Source of the DNA: Marinobacterium sp.
Lineage (GTDB): Bacteria > Pseudomonadota > Gammaproteobacteria > Pseudomonadales > Balneatricaceae
Direction of reading: 5' to 3'
Length of the DNA stretch: 64,000 bases
NCBI GenBank assembly: GCA_030602245.1
Contig: JAUWAC010000007.1
Span: 32,616 to 96,615 of the forward strand
Shown here piece after piece: positions 36,169 to 46,245 of this stretch. Each line of letters starts with the position of its first letter. Position 1 is the stretch's first letter. Below the pieces are notes generated by a model that was given only the letters and a program-made list of their open reading frames with translations, had not been told where the DNA came from and ran no database searches. The position numbers and the translations under genes are program-made.

Positions 36169-38331
36169 TCAGAGGATGTCGGCGTCGATCTCCAGATCCT
36201 GTGCCAGCAGCGCTTCGAAGTCGCGGCGCTCGAGCGGGCGGCTGAGCAGGTAGCCCTGTACCCGGTCGCAGCCCATCTGGCGCAGATGGTGCAGCTGGGC
36301 ATCGGTCTCGACGCCTTCGGCGATCACCTGAAGGCGCAGACCGTGGGCCATGTGCATGATCGCCTCGATGATCTTGCACGCCTGCGGGCTGGTCTCGATA
36401 TCGTCGATGAAGCTGCGGTCGATCTTGATGTAGTCGATCGCCAGATTACGGATCCGGCTCAGGGATGAATAGCCGGTGCCGAAGTCGTCGATCGAGACGC
36501 TGATGCCGAGGCGACGCACGCTCTCGAGCTGCTGGTGAATCCGCGCCATCTCCTCGATCAGCACCCCTTCGGTAAGCTCCAGCTCCAGCTGCGGCAGCAG
36601 CCCCGGATGGCCCGCGAAGCTCTCGCGCAGCAGCTGCTCCAGATCCGGACGCAGGAAGCTGATGCCGGACAGGTTGACGGCCAGACGCGGGACGGTCAGA
36701 CCGTTGCGTGTCCACTGATCCAGCTGCCGTGATACCGCCTGAATTACCCAGAGGTCGATTCGTTTCACCAGCCCGGTCTGCTCCGCGAACGGGATGAAGA
36801 CCGCCGGCGAGATCAGGCCCTTCTCCGGGTGGCGCCAGCGCAGCAGCACTTCGGCCGCGACCGGCTGGTTGCTGGCGAGGTCGAAGATCGGCTGGAACAC
36901 GAGGTAGAACTGGTTTTCCTGCAATGCCTGCTGGATGTCCTGCCACAACGTCAGACGCTGATCGACCGGTGCGCTGGCCAGATTGCCGAACCAGACCCAG
37001 TCGCGCTCCTCACGCCGTGCCGCCCGCAGTGCCTCTTCGGCGCGGCCGATCAGCTGGAACTCCTGATCGCCATCCTCCGGGAACAGGCTGATACCGATGC
37101 GGCCGTGCAGCGTGAACGGGCGCTCATCGATGGTCACCGGTGTTGCGATGGTATCGAGCAGATCACGTACCAGTTGGCGCAGCGCCTCGTCGTCCCCGAC
37201 ATCCGGGCGTACCAGCGTCAGCGTATCTTCGCCGTGGCGGGCCAGCAGATCGTCGACCCGCAGGTGGCTGCGCAGGCGCTCGACGACAGCCTGCAGCAGT
37301 TGCTGGGCGCAGTCACGTCCCCACTGGGTGGCGATTTCACGCAGCAGTACCAGACGAATCACCAGTACCGCCAGCCGTGCCTCATGGTGCTGCTGGCGCG
37401 TCAGCTCGCGCGCCAGCGCCTCGCCCAGTGCCTGCCGGTTGTAGAGCCGGGTGACCGGATCGAACTCCTCGAGGAAGCGGGCGTGCTCGCTGAGTTTGCG
37501 CAGGCGGCGGTTCTCCTGCGCCTGGTTTTGCAGCAGCCGGATCGCCCGTGCCAGAGTGCCGATCTCGTCGCCGCGCCGGGTGCCGTCGATCTCCATCTCC
37601 AGCTCGCCCTGACCGAGGGCGTCGGTGACGCGGGCGAGCCGGTTGACCGGTTCGCTGATATTGCGGGCGATCGCCAGAGCCACGCCCAGCGTGACCAGCA
37701 GCAGGGCGAGGGTCAGGATCGCCAGCCACAGCAGGCTTTTCAGCAGCTGTTCGTTGACGTCCTCGAGATAGACGCCGGAGCCGAGCAGCCAGTTGCTGCC
37801 GGGCACCCGCATCACGTAGCTGAGCTTGTCTTCCTCGCGGCTCAGGCCGCCGCTTTCGTCCTGCACCGACCAGCGATAGCTCCAGAACACGGCGTCGCGG
37901 GTGCTGATCTTGCGCAGCAGATCTTCGATCAGCAGCACACCCTCGCTGTCGCGCAGGTCGCGGATACTGCGGCCTTCCAGCTCCGGGCGGCCGCCGTTGC
38001 TGATCATGCGACCGTCGCTGTCGAGCAGAAACAGGTAGCCCTGCTGGCGGTAGCGGGCGTGGTGGAGCAGGGCGCGGGCGCGCTGTTCAAGCTCGGCGCG
38101 CGCGAAGTCGCCTGACGCAAAGCCGGCATGCAGCTCCGCCAGCTGACCGGCGACGGCCTCGACGACGCTGCGGATTTCCGCTTTGCGGGCGTCGAGCAGG
38201 TCGGCGCGGTGCAGCCAGGCCGCGAGCAGGGCTGCCAGCAGAATGCTGAACACCGACAGGCTGACCAGCAACAGAAGTTTGCGTCCGATGCTGAGCTGAC
38301 TCAGTGGTGATGAAATCCTGTCTTCACGCAT
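36169..38331 (-). CDS. Membrane Cache-HAMP-GGDEF-EAL protein, probable c-di-GMP phosphodiesterase
   Basis: A 720-residue sensor. A membrane helix lies near residues 15-37, a periplasmic Cache domain at 45-200 (GYLFLLDSDGRMIS, WLLGSGVYLEDV), a second helix at 200-228 and HAMP at 230-283. A GGDEF domain follows whose active loop reads ARHGEDTL, so it should not make c-di-GMP. The EAL domain from about 470 has AAEVLLRW (EVL), NLSGISF, ELTEGVL, IDDFGTGYSSL, IKIDRSF, IAEGVET and VQGYLL, all metal and substrate residues present. It likely degrades c-di-GMP in response to an external ligand. The ligand is unknown. Confidence 0.88.
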   Translation of the reverse strand: MREDRISSPLSQLSIGRKLLLLVSLSVFSILLAALLAAWLHRADLLDARKAEIRSVVEAVAGQLAELHAGFASGDFARAELEQRARALLHHARYRQQGYLFLLDSDGRMISNGGRPELEGRSIRDLRDSEGVLLIEDLLRKISTRDAVFWSYRWSVQDESGGLSREEDKLSYVMRVPGSNWLLGSGVYLEDVNEQLLKSLLWLAILTLALLLVTLGVALAIARNISEPVNRLARVTDALGQGELEMEIDGTRRGDEIGTLARAIRLLQNQAQENRRLRKLSEHARFLEEFDPVTRLYNRQALGEALARELTRQQHHEARLAVLVIRLVLLREIATQWGRDCAQQLLQAVVERLRSHLRVDDLLARHGEDTLTLVRPDVGDDEALRQLVRDLLDTIATPVTIDERPFTLHGRIGISLFPEDGDQEFQLIGRAEEALRAARREERDWVWFGNLASAPVDQRLTLWQDIQQALQENQFYLVFQPIFDLASNQPVAAEVLLRWRHPEKGLISPAVFIPFAEQTGLVKRIDLWVIQAVSRQLDQWTRNGLTVPRLAVNLSGISFLRPDLEQLLRESFAGHPGLLPQLELELTEGVLIEEMARIHQQLESVRRLGISVSIDDFGTGYSSLSRIRNLAIDYIKIDRSFIDDIETSPQACKIIEAIMHMAHGLRLQVIAEGVETDAQLHHLRQMGCDRVQGYLLSRPLERRDFEALLAQDLEIDADIL

Positions 38332-38419
38332 GCGCAGTATCCCTGTCCTGCCGGCCCCTGAGGTGAGAGTAAGTACGGGGGCCGGCGATCCCGCCGGGCC
38401 CCGCTGTGCGGGTGCGCGG

Positions 38420-39610
38420 TCAGAGACCGGCCGCTGCGCGCAGGGCGTCTGCCCGATCGGTCTTTTCCCACGGGAAGGCGGTGAAGGTGTCATCACCGAC
38501 GGTCATCTCGCAGGGGGTGCGACCGAAATGACCGTAGGCGGCGGTCTGCTTGTACATCGGGTGCAGCAGGTCGAGCATGCGGGTGATCGCGTACGGGCGC
38601 AGGTCGAAGTGCTCGCGTACCAGCTCGACGATCTTCTCTTCGGCAATCTTGCCGGTGCCGAAGGTGTTGATCGATACCGAGGTCGGTTCCGCCACGCCGA
38701 TGGCGTAGGAGACCTGAATTTCGCAGCGATCGGCCAGTCCTGCCGCGACGATGTTTTTCGCCACGTAACGGCCAGCGTAGGCGGCAGAGCGGTCGACCTT
38801 GGACGGGTCCTTGCCGGAGAAGGCGCCACCGCCGTGACGGGCCATGCCGCCGTAGGTGTCGACGATGATCTTGCGCCCGGTCAGACCGCAATCACCCACC
38901 GGGCCGCCGATGACGAACTTGCCGGTCGGGTTGATATGGTAGCGCGTGCCCTTGTGCAGCAGTTCCGCCGGCAGTACGTGCTTGATGATCAGCTCCTGCA
39001 CCGCTTCCTGCAGGTCGGACTGGCTCACGTCCGGGTTGTGCTGGGTGGAGAGGACAACGGCGTCGATGGCCACCGGCTTGCCGTTTTCATAGCGGCAGGT
39101 GACCTGTGATTTGGCATCCGGGCGCAGCCACGGCAGCAGGCCGGACTTGCGCGCTTCCGCCTGACGCTCGACCAGACGGTGGGAGAAGGTGATCGGTGCC
39201 GGCATCAGCACGTCGGTCTCGTTGGACGCGTAGCCGAACATTAACCCCTGATCGCCCGCGCCCTGATCTTCCGGCTTCTCGCGGTCGACCCCCTGCGCGA
39301 TATCCACCGACTGCTTGCCGATGATGTTGATCACGCCGCAGGTTTCGCCGTCATAGCCCACATCGGATGAGGTGTAGCCGATATCGCAGATCACGTCGCG
39401 CACCAGCTGCTCGAGGTCGATCCAGGCGCTGGTGGAGATTTCGCCGGAGACGATGGCAACGCCGGTCTTGACCATGGTTTCACAGGCCACGCGGGCGTGC
39501 TTGTCCTCGGTGAGGATCGCGTCCAGCACCGCGTCGGAGATCTGGTCGGCGATTTTGTCCGGATGGCCTTCGGAGACGGACTCGGAGGTGAACAGGCTGT
39601 ATTCGCTCAT
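38420..39610 (-). CDS. metK: S-adenosylmethionine synthase
   Basis: A 396-residue enzyme with [16 protein letters not shown] near the N-terminus, [10 protein letters not shown] near residue 118, and [19 protein letters not shown] near 260 forming the phosphate loop. It makes SAM from methionine and ATP, and so acts downstream of the metX-metW step. It diverges from tkt across 266 bases. No SAM riboswitch was recognised in its leader. Confidence 0.96.
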   Translation of the reverse strand: MSEYSLFTSESVSEGHPDKIADQISDAVLDAILTEDKHARVACETMVKTGVAIVSGEISTSAWIDLEQLVRDVICDIGYTSSDVGYDGETCGVINIIGKQSVDIAQGVDREKPEDQGAGDQGLMFGYASNETDVLMPAPITFSHRLVERQAEARKSGLLPWLRPDAKSQVTCRYENGKPVAIDAVVLSTQHNPDVSQSDLQEAVQELIIKHVLPAELLHKGTRYHINPTGKFVIGGPVGDCGLTGRKIIVDTYGGMARHGGGAFSGKDPSKVDRSAAYAGRYVAKNIVAAGLADRCEIQVSYAIGVAEPTSVSINTFGTGKIAEEKIVELVREHFDLRPYAITRMLDLLHPMYKQTAAYGHFGRTPCEMTVGDDTFTAFPWEKTDRADALRAAAGL

Positions 39611-39876
39611 CTGTGCACGGGATCCTTGAATATAAAGCGGAAAAGGGGAACCGGTTAGCGGGTTCTACTATGCTGACTCAAACCTGACATTCTAGCGACC
39701 CGGCCAGTTGAATGCATAACCTGAAGGTAGATTGGGCGTGAAAATTTTGCCAGATCGGTATGAATCTGCTTCAAAACGGGCCGATTGGATTTGAAGCGTG
39801 GCCGTATCTGCGCGAAAATTGCGCCCCTGTTTTTCATCCTTACCCGCAAAGTGGGCCCGGCCCAGGAGTAGAGTGA
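39611..39876. promoter_or_regulatory. Divergent regulatory region metK-tkt with an 8-bp inverted repeat
   Basis: A 266-base non-coding gap. GCTTCAAA (39768-39775) pairs with TTTGAAGC (39790-39797) across 14 bases, about 85-110 bases before the tkt ATG, a plausible operator or leader hairpin. TATATT near 39629-39634, read on the minus strand, could be a metK -10 element but lacks a clear -35. An AGGAG site precedes tkt. No small ORF is supported. Confidence 0.4.
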
Positions 39877-41871
39877 ATGTCCTCTCGTCGAGAACTTGCC
39901 AATGCCATCCGCGCGCTGAGCATGGACGCCGTCCAGAAAGCTAAGTCCGGTCACCCGGGCGCCCCGATGGGCATGGCGGATATCGCCGAAGTGCTCTGGA
40001 ACGACTTCCTCAAGCATAACCCGAACAATCCGCACTGGTTCGATCGCGACCGTTTCGTGCTCTCCAACGGGCACGGCTCCATGCTGCTCTATTCGCTGCT
40101 GCATCTGAGCGGGTACGACGTCAGCATCGAGGATCTGCAGAACTTCCGTCAGCTGCACAGCAAGACCGCCGGCCATCCGGAATATGGGTACTGCCCGGGC
40201 GTTGAAACCACCACCGGCCCGCTCGGTCAGGGCATCACCAATGCCGTCGGCATGGCGATCGCGGAAAAGGTGCTGGCGGCACAGTTCAACCGCGAGGGTC
40301 ACGAGATCATCGATCACTACACCTACGCCTTTATGGGCGACGGCTGCCTGATGGAAGGGATCTCCCACGAGGCCTGCTCGCTGGCCGGTACGCTGGGGCT
40401 GGGCAAGCTGATCGCGTTCTGGGATGACAACGGCATCTCCATCGACGGCGAGGTCGAAGGCTGGTTTACCGACGATACTCCGGCCCGTTTCGAAGCCTAC
40501 GGCTGGCATGTGGTCCGTGGCGTCGACGGCCACGATGCGGAGCAGATTCGCGCGGCGATCGAGCAGGCCCGCGGCGAAACTGAAAAACCGACACTGATCT
40601 GCTGCAAGACCATCATCGGGTTCGGCTCCCCCAACAAGCAGGGCAAGGAAGAGTGTCACGGCGCGCCGCTGGGCGAGGATGAGATTGCACTGGCGCGCCA
40701 GCAGCTGAACTGGCCGTACCCGGCGTTCGAGGTGCCGGAGGAGATCTACGCCGACTGGAACGCCTGCGAAGCCGGCGCCCACGCTGAAAACGAGTGGAAC
40801 GAGCGCATGGCGGCGTACCGCGCGGCGTACCCGGAGCTGGCCGACGAGCTGCTGCGCCGCCTGTCCGGCGATCTGCCGCATGACTTCGTCGAGAAGGCCG
40901 ATGCCTGGATCCGTGAAGTGGCGGAAAAGGGCGACAACATCGCCTCACGCAAGGCCTCTCAGAACGCACTCAACGCCTTCGGCCCGATGCTGCCGGAACT
41001 GCTTGGCGGCTCCGCCGACCTGGCCGGCTCCAACCTGACGCTGTGGTCCGGTGCCAAGGGGGTCGAGGCTGGTGATGCCAGCGGCAACTATGTGTTCTAC
41101 GGTGTGCGCGAGTTCGGCATGAGCGCGATCATGAACGGTATCGCACTGCATGGCGGTTTCATCCCCTACGGCGCGACCTTCCTCGTGTTCATGGAATATG
41201 CCCGTAACGCGGTGCGCATGGCGGCGCTGATGAAGCAGCGCGTGATCTTCGTCTACACCCACGACTCCATCGGTCTGGGCGAAGACGGCCCGACCCATCA
41301 GCCGATCGAGCAGCTGGCCAACCTGCGCCAGACCCCGAACATGAACACCTGGCGTCCGTGTGACGCGGTCGAGTCCGCGATCGCCTGGAAAGCGGCGCTG
41401 CTGCGCGAAGACGGCCCCAGCGCGCTGATCTTCTCGCGTCAGGGCCTGCCGGCACAGCCGCGCAGCGAGGCGCAGTTCGATGATGTACTGCGCGGCGGTT
41501 ACATCCTCAGCGATTGCGAAGGCGAGCCGGAGCTGATCCTGATCGCAACCGGTTCCGAGGTGCAGATCGCGATGGAAGCGGCTGCCGAGCTGCGTGCCGA
41601 GAAGCGCCGCGTGCGCGTGGTGTCGATGCCCTGTACCGAGCGTTTCGATGCGCAGGACAAGAGCTACCGCGACAGCGTGCTGCCGCCGTCCGTGACCGCA
41701 CGCATTGCGATCGAAGCGGCGCACGCCGACTTCTGGTACAAGTACGTGGGCCTCGACGGCGCCATCATCGGCATGCGCAGCTTCGGTGAGTCGGCGCCGG
41801 CCGGTGATCTGTTCAAGCACTTCGGCTTTACCGTCGACAAGGTGGTCGGCAAGGCCAAGGCGCTGATCTGA
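39877..41871 (+). CDS. tkt: Transketolase
   Basis: A 664-residue thiamine diphosphate enzyme of full length. It has [32 protein letters not shown], the ThDP motif [37 protein letters not shown] and the C-terminal GFGESAP-like region. It exchanges two-carbon units in the pentose phosphate and Calvin pathways. It heads the tkt-epd-pgk-fba group. Its substrate sedoheptulose 7-phosphate is also the start point of the ADP-heptose path at 2-7.5 kb. Confidence 0.96.
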   Translation: MSSRRELANAIRALSMDAVQKAKSGHPGAPMGMADIAEVLWNDFLKHNPNNPHWFDRDRFVLSNGHGSMLLYSLLHLSGYDVSIEDLQNFRQLHSKTAGHPEYGYCPGVETTTGPLGQGITNAVGMAIAEKVLAAQFNREGHEIIDHYTYAFMGDGCLMEGISHEACSLAGTLGLGKLIAFWDDNGISIDGEVEGWFTDDTPARFEAYGWHVVRGVDGHDAEQIRAAIEQARGETEKPTLICCKTIIGFGSPNKQGKEECHGAPLGEDEIALARQQLNWPYPAFEVPEEIYADWNACEAGAHAENEWNERMAAYRAAYPELADELLRRLSGDLPHDFVEKADAWIREVAEKGDNIASRKASQNALNAFGPMLPELLGGSADLAGSNLTLWSGAKGVEAGDASGNYVFYGVREFGMSAIMNGIALHGGFIPYGATFLVFMEYARNAVRMAALMKQRVIFVYTHDSIGLGEDGPTHQPIEQLANLRQTPNMNTWRPCDAVESAIAWKAALLREDGPSALIFSRQGLPAQPRSEAQFDDVLRGGYILSDCEGEPELILIATGSEVQIAMEAAAELRAEKRRVRVVSMPCTERFDAQDKSYRDSVLPPSVTARIAIEAAHADFWYKYVGLDGAIIGMRSFGESAPAGDLFKHFGFTVDKVVGKAKALI

Positions 41872-41873
41872 GG

Positions 41874-41905
41874 TGCGGGCGGCGTGGCCGCCCGTGCTTT
41901 CTTTA
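41874..41905 (+). terminator. Hairpin with T-rich tail after tkt
   Basis: GGGCGGC (41877-41883) pairs with GCCGCCC (41887-41893), loop GTG, followed by CTTTCTTTATT. This fits a Rho-independent terminator or attenuator between tkt and epd. The tail is broken by C residues, so read-through is likely. Confidence 0.6.
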
Positions 41906-41927
41906 TTAACAGTCGGTAACGGATCAG

Positions 41928-42947
41928 ATGGCGTATCGGGTTGCGATCAACGGCTATGGGCGTATCGGGCAGAGCGTGCTGCGTGCGATCTATGAGCGCG
42001 ATCTGGCCGATCGCCTGCAGGTCGTGGCGCTGAACGAGCTGTCCGACCTGGATACGCTGACCTACCTGACCCGTTACGACACCACCCACGGCCGTTTTCC
42101 GCTGCCGGTCAGCAACGACGGTGAGCATCTGCTGGTCGCGGATGACCGCATCCAGGTGCTCAACCGTGAAGACCCGCGTGAGCTGCCGTGGGCGGCACTG
42201 GGCATCGATCTGGTGCTGGAGTGCTCCGGTTCGTTCAACAGCCGGGCGGTGGCGCAGCAGCATCTCGATGCCGGCGCCGCGCGGCTGCTGTTCTCGCAGC
42301 CGGCGCAGGCGGATGTGGATGCGACGGTCGTGTTCGGCGTCAATCAGCACAGCCTCAAGGCCGCGGATCGCATCGTTTCGGCCGCATCCTGTACCACCAA
42401 CTGCGTGATTCCGGTGCTGGATCTGCTGGATCGCCGGTTCGGCATCGAGGAAGGGGTGACGACCACGATCCACTCGGCGATGAACGACCAGCCGGTGATC
42501 GACAGCTACCACCGCACCGATCTGCGGCTGACGCGCAGCGCCATGCAGTCGATCATCCCGGTGGATACCGGTCTTGATCGTGGCATCGATCGTCTGCTGC
42601 CGCAGCTCGCCGGACGCTTTCGCTGCCTGCATGTGCGGGTGCCGACGATCAACGTGTCGCTGATGGATATGGCGATCAATCTGAGTCGCGACACCAGCGC
42701 CGAAGAGGTGAACGCGCTGATGCGCGAGGCGGCCAGCGAGGGGCCGCTGGTGGGACTTCTGGGTTATACCGAGGAGCCGCATGCTTCGGTAGACTTCAAC
42801 CGCGATCCGCGCTCCGGCATTGTCGATGGCACTCAGACCCGCGTCGCCGGCGGGCGGATGCTGAAGCTGTTGTGCTGGTTCGATAACGAATGGGCCTTTG
42901 CCAACCGGATGCTGGATGTGGCGCAACACTGGCTGGCGCTGCGCTGA
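41928..42947 (+). CDS. epd: Erythrose-4-phosphate dehydrogenase (GapA-like)
   Basis: A 339-residue GAPDH-fold enzyme with [13 protein letters not shown] at the N-terminus, catalytic [14 protein letters not shown] near residue 150 and [14 protein letters not shown] near 180. The last segment follows the Epd pattern rather than the GapA pattern (HSYTNDQ). It oxidises erythrose 4-phosphate to 4-phosphoerythronate for pyridoxal phosphate synthesis. The place between tkt, which makes E4P, and pgk is the classical epd position. Some activity on glyceraldehyde 3-phosphate is possible. Confidence 0.88.
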   Translation: MAYRVAINGYGRIGQSVLRAIYERDLADRLQVVALNELSDLDTLTYLTRYDTTHGRFPLPVSNDGEHLLVADDRIQVLNREDPRELPWAALGIDLVLECSGSFNSRAVAQQHLDAGAARLLFSQPAQADVDATVVFGVNQHSLKAADRIVSAASCTTNCVIPVLDLLDRRFGIEEGVTTTIHSAMNDQPVIDSYHRTDLRLTRSAMQSIIPVDTGLDRGIDRLLPQLAGRFRCLHVRVPTINVSLMDMAINLSRDTSAEEVNALMREAASEGPLVGLLGYTEEPHASVDFNRDPRSGIVDGTQTRVAGGRMLKLLCWFDNEWAFANRMLDVAQHWLALR

Positions 42948-43038
42948 CCCCGATAGCGGTCAGTGGCCCCGGCCGGCAGCAAGCGCCGACAACGACTTCA
43001 ACCGACGAACTCCAATTACAAATCGACGAGACACTGCT

Positions 43039-44205
43039 ATGAGCGTACTGAAAATGACGGACCTGGATCTGGCCGGCAAGCGCGTGCTGATCCGTGAAGA
43101 CCTCAACGTACCGGTCAAGGACGGGCAGGTAACCTCCGATGCCCGCATTCGTGCCTCCCTGCCGACCATCGAGATGGCGCTCAAGGCCGGCGCCCGGGTC
43201 ATGGTGATGTCGCACCTGGGGCGGCCGACCGAGGGGCAGTACGACGCGCAGTACTCGCTGGCCCCGGTGGCGGCCCACATCGGCAAGCTGCTCGGGCGTG
43301 CCGTACCGCTGATCAAGGACTGGCTCGACGGCGGCTTCGAGCTCGAGGAGGGTGAACTGGTCCTGCTCGAGAACGTACGCTTCAACACTGGCGAGAAGAA
43401 GAACGACGAGGCGCTGTCGCGGCAGATGGCCGCACTGTGCGATGTCTACGTCATGGACGCCTTCGGCACCGCGCACCGCGCGCAGGCCTCCACCCATGGC
43501 GTGGGCAAATTTGCGCCGATCGCCTGTGCCGGCCCCCTGCTGGCCAACGAGCTGGAGGCGCTGGGCAAGGCGCTGGACAACCCGGCGCGGCCGATGGCGG
43601 CGATCGTTGGTGGCTCCAAGGTGTCGACCAAGCTGGAGGTGCTCAACGCACTGTCCGAGAAGTGCGATCAGCTGATCGTCGGTGGTGGCATCGCCAACAC
43701 CTTCCTGGCGGCGGCCGGCAAGCCGGTCGGCAAATCCCTGTGCGAGCATGACCTGATCGACACGGCGAAGGCGCTGATGGCGAAGGTCAGCATCCCGCTG
43801 CCGGTGGACGTGGTGGTGGCGAAGACGTTTGCCGAAACCGCCGAAGCGACCGTGAAGTCGGTTGATGACGTGGCCGAGGATGACATGATCCTCGATATCG
43901 GTCCGCAGTCGGCGCAGAATCTGGCCAACCTGCTGAAGGAAGCGCAGACGATCATCTGGAACGGCCCGGTCGGCGTGTTCGAGTTCGATCAGTTCGGCGA
44001 GGGCACGCGGACGCTGTCGCTGGCGATCGCCGACAGCGAAGGCTTCTCCATCGCCGGGGGCGGTGACACGCTGGCCGCCGTCGACAAGTACGACATCGCC
44101 GACAAGGTTTCCTATATTTCCACCGGTGGCGGTGCGTTCCTGGAGTTCGTCGAAGGCAAGACGCTGCCGGCGGTTGCGATGCTGGAAGCGCGTGCAGCGA
44201 AGTAA
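43039..44205 (+). CDS. pgk: Phosphoglycerate kinase
   Basis: A 388-residue enzyme with the N-terminal [47 protein letters not shown] and the C-terminal nucleotide segment [12 protein letters not shown]. It interconverts 1,3-bisphosphoglycerate and 3-phosphoglycerate with ATP synthesis. ATG 43039 was chosen by family start; the upstream frame overlaps epd. A 91-base gap separates it from epd. Confidence 0.96.
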   Translation: MSVLKMTDLDLAGKRVLIREDLNVPVKDGQVTSDARIRASLPTIEMALKAGARVMVMSHLGRPTEGQYDAQYSLAPVAAHIGKLLGRAVPLIKDWLDGGFELEEGELVLLENVRFNTGEKKNDEALSRQMAALCDVYVMDAFGTAHRAQASTHGVGKFAPIACAGPLLANELEALGKALDNPARPMAAIVGGSKVSTKLEVLNALSEKCDQLIVGGGIANTFLAAAGKPVGKSLCEHDLIDTAKALMAKVSIPLPVDVVVAKTFAETAEATVKSVDDVAEDDMILDIGPQSAQNLANLLKEAQTIIWNGPVGVFEFDQFGEGTRTLSLAIADSEGFSIAGGGDTLAAVDKYDIADKVSYISTGGGAFLEFVEGKTLPAVAMLEARAAK

Positions 44206-44239
44206 GATTTTTTGATCAACCAATTCAAAGGGTGAAACC

Positions 44240-45304
44240 ATGGCACTGATCTCGATGCGCCAACTGCTGGATCACGCCGCCGAGTACGGCTACGGCATTC
44301 CGGCGTTCAACGTCAACAACCTCGAACAGATGCGTGCCATCATGGAGGCGGCATCGAAGACCGATTCCCCGGTGATCGTGCAGGCGTCTGCGGGCGCGCG
44401 CAAATATGCCGGCTCCAACTTCCTCAAGCACATGATCCTGGCGGCGATCGAAGAGTTTCCCGATATCCCGGTCTGCATGCATCAGGATCACGGCACCAGC
44501 CCGGCGGTGTGCCAGCGTTCGATCGCGCTGGGTTTCTCCTCCGTCATGATGGATGGCTCGCTGGGCGAGGACGGCAAGACGCCGACCAGCTACGAGTACA
44601 ACGTCGAGGTGACCCGTCGCACTGTCGAGATGGCGCACGCCTGCGGTGTCTCCGTCGAGGGTGAGCTGGGCTGTCTGGGTTCGCTGGAAACCGGCATGGC
44701 CGGTGAAGAGGACGGTATCGGCGCCGAGGGCGTGCTGTCGCACGATCAGATGCTGACCGACCCGGATGAGGCGGCCGAGTTCGTCAAGGCGACCAACGTG
44801 GATGCGCTGGCGATCGCCTGCGGTACCTCCCACGGGGCCTACAAGTTCACCAAGCCGCCCACCGGCGATACGCTGGCGATCGGCCGCATCAAGGAGATCC
44901 ACGCGCGCATCCCCAATACCCATCTGGTGATGCACGGCTCCTCATCGGTGCCGCAGGAGTGGCTGGCGATCATCAACGAGTTCGGTGGTGAGATTCCGGA
45001 AACCTACGGTGTGCCGGTTGATCAGATCGTCGAAGGCATCAAGCACGGCGTGCGCAAGGTCAACATCGATACCGACCTGCGGCTGGCGTCTACCGGTGCC
45101 GTGCGTCGCTTCCTGGCCCACAACCCGGCCGAATTCGACCCGCGCAAGTACCTCAAGGAGACGATCGCGGCGATGCGTGATATCTGTATCGCGCGTTACG
45201 AAGCCTTTGGCAGCGCCGGTCATGCCAGCAAGATCAAACCGATCTCGCTGGAAGATATGGCCAGCGCCTACGAGGCCGGCACGCTGGACGCGAAGATCAA
45301 CTGA
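44240..45304 (+). CDS. fba: Class II fructose-bisphosphate aldolase
   Basis: A 354-residue zinc aldolase of the longer class IIB-type found in pseudomonads. It has [16 protein letters not shown] (zinc His and catalytic Asp), [19 protein letters not shown] with Glu ligand, [19 protein letters not shown] and [13 protein letters not shown]. It cleaves fructose 1,6-bisphosphate. It ends the carbohydrate group and is followed at once by a strong terminator. An AAAGGG site precedes ATG 44240. Confidence 0.96.
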   Translation: MALISMRQLLDHAAEYGYGIPAFNVNNLEQMRAIMEAASKTDSPVIVQASAGARKYAGSNFLKHMILAAIEEFPDIPVCMHQDHGTSPAVCQRSIALGFSSVMMDGSLGEDGKTPTSYEYNVEVTRRTVEMAHACGVSVEGELGCLGSLETGMAGEEDGIGAEGVLSHDQMLTDPDEAAEFVKATNVDALAIACGTSHGAYKFTKPPTGDTLAIGRIKEIHARIPNTHLVMHGSSSVPQEWLAIINEFGGEIPETYGVPVDQIVEGIKHGVRKVNIDTDLRLASTGAVRRFLAHNPAEFDPRKYLKETIAAMRDICIARYEAFGSAGHASKIKPISLEDMASAYEAGTLDAKIN

Positions 45305-45327
45305 TCGACGCCAGCAGCGGACAGCAG

Positions 45328-45350
45328 GGGCGGCCAGCGGCCGCCCTTTT
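45328..45350 (+). terminator. Rho-independent terminator after fba
   Basis: GGGCGGCC (45328-45335) and GGCCGCCC (45339-45346) form a perfect 8-bp stem with loop AGC, followed by TTTT. It lies 24 bases after the fba stop and would end the tkt-epd-pgk-fba transcript before the EamA gene. Confidence 0.85.
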
Positions 45351-45375
45351 GCGTCAGGGGACAGGGGAGACAAAC

Positions 45376-46245
45376 GTGCGTTATCTGGTGTTCGTGACGA
45401 TTCTGTGGGCGTTTTCGTTCAGTCTGATCGGTGAGTATCTGGCCGGGCGGGTGGACAGCTACTTTGCCGTGCTGACCCGAATCCTGCTGGCCGGCGCGCT
45501 GTTTCTGCCGCTGCTGCGCCTGCGGGGACTGGCGCCGGGGCTGATCGGCGGCATTTTGCTGACCGGTGCACTGCAGTTCGGCATCACCTATGTCTGTCTG
45601 TACCTGTCGTTTGAATACCTGAGCGTGCCTGAAGTGCTGCTGTTCACGATCACGACCCCGCTCTACGTGGCGTTGATCGACGAGGGGTTGAAAGGGCGCT
45701 TCACGCTTGGGCCTCTGCTGTCCACGGCGCTGGCCGTAGTCGGCGCCGGCATTATCCGCTACGACAACATCTCCGATCAGTTCCTGCTCGGTTTTCTGAT
45801 TCTGCAGCTGGCCAACGCGGCCTTTGCCGCCGGACAGGTCGGCTATGCCCATCTGGTGCGGCGCTATCAGGTGCAGGGCCCACTGTATCGCAGTTTTGGC
45901 CTGTTCTTCGTCGGCGCCCTCTGCGTGGTGTTGCCGGCGTTTCTGCTGCTTGGCAATCCGGAGCGGCTGCCGCAGACCGCGCTGCAGTGGGGCGTGCTGG
46001 GTTGGCTCGGTCTGGCCGCATCGGGGCTCGGGTTCTATCTCTGGAACAAGGGCGCGACGCTGGTGGACGGTGGTACTCTCGGGATCATGAACAATGCGCT
46101 GATCCCGGCCGGGCTGATCGTCAATCTGCTGATCTGGAACCGCGACGCGGATCTGCTGCGCCTGAGCCTCGGCGGGGGCGTGATTCTGTTGTCGCTGTGG
46201 CTTAATCGCTGCTGGTCAGCACGGATGGCGCCGCGCGCGGCCTGA
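45376..46245 (+). CDS. EamA family transporter (drug/metabolite transporter superfamily)
   Basis: A 289-residue membrane protein with about ten hydrophobic helices in two EamA repeats. It begins VRYLVFVTILWAFSFSLIGEYL, with GTG 45376 and AGGGGAGA upstream; the second half ends with LNRCWS. The substrate is unknown; family members export amino acids, metabolites or drugs. It has its own position after the fba terminator and converges with the FIST protein gene, whose stop abuts it directly. Confidence 0.85.
   Translation: MRYLVFVTILWAFSFSLIGEYLAGRVDSYFAVLTRILLAGALFLPLLRLRGLAPGLIGGILLTGALQFGITYVCLYLSFEYLSVPEVLLFTITTPLYVALIDEGLKGRFTLGPLLSTALAVVGAGIIRYDNISDQFLLGFLILQLANAAFAAGQVGYAHLVRRYQVQGPLYRSFGLFFVGALCVVLPAFLLLGNPERLPQTALQWGVLGWLGLAASGLGFYLWNKGATLVDGGTLGIMNNALIPAGLIVNLLIWNRDADLLRLSLGGGVILLSLWLNRCWSARMAPRAA

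Noticed and set aside
36829..38115. A 428-residue plus-strand frame opposite the GGDEF-EAL gene
   Set aside because: Mirror of the coding strand; no family resemblance or ribosome site.
39611..39876. tRNA or riboswitch in the metK-tkt gap
   Set aside because: No cloverleaf, no CCA-type end and no known riboswitch core; only a short inverted repeat is visible.
42796..44241. A 481-residue minus-strand frame opposite pgk
   Set aside because: A shadow of the pgk coding strand with typical Arg/His/Gln-rich mirror composition.
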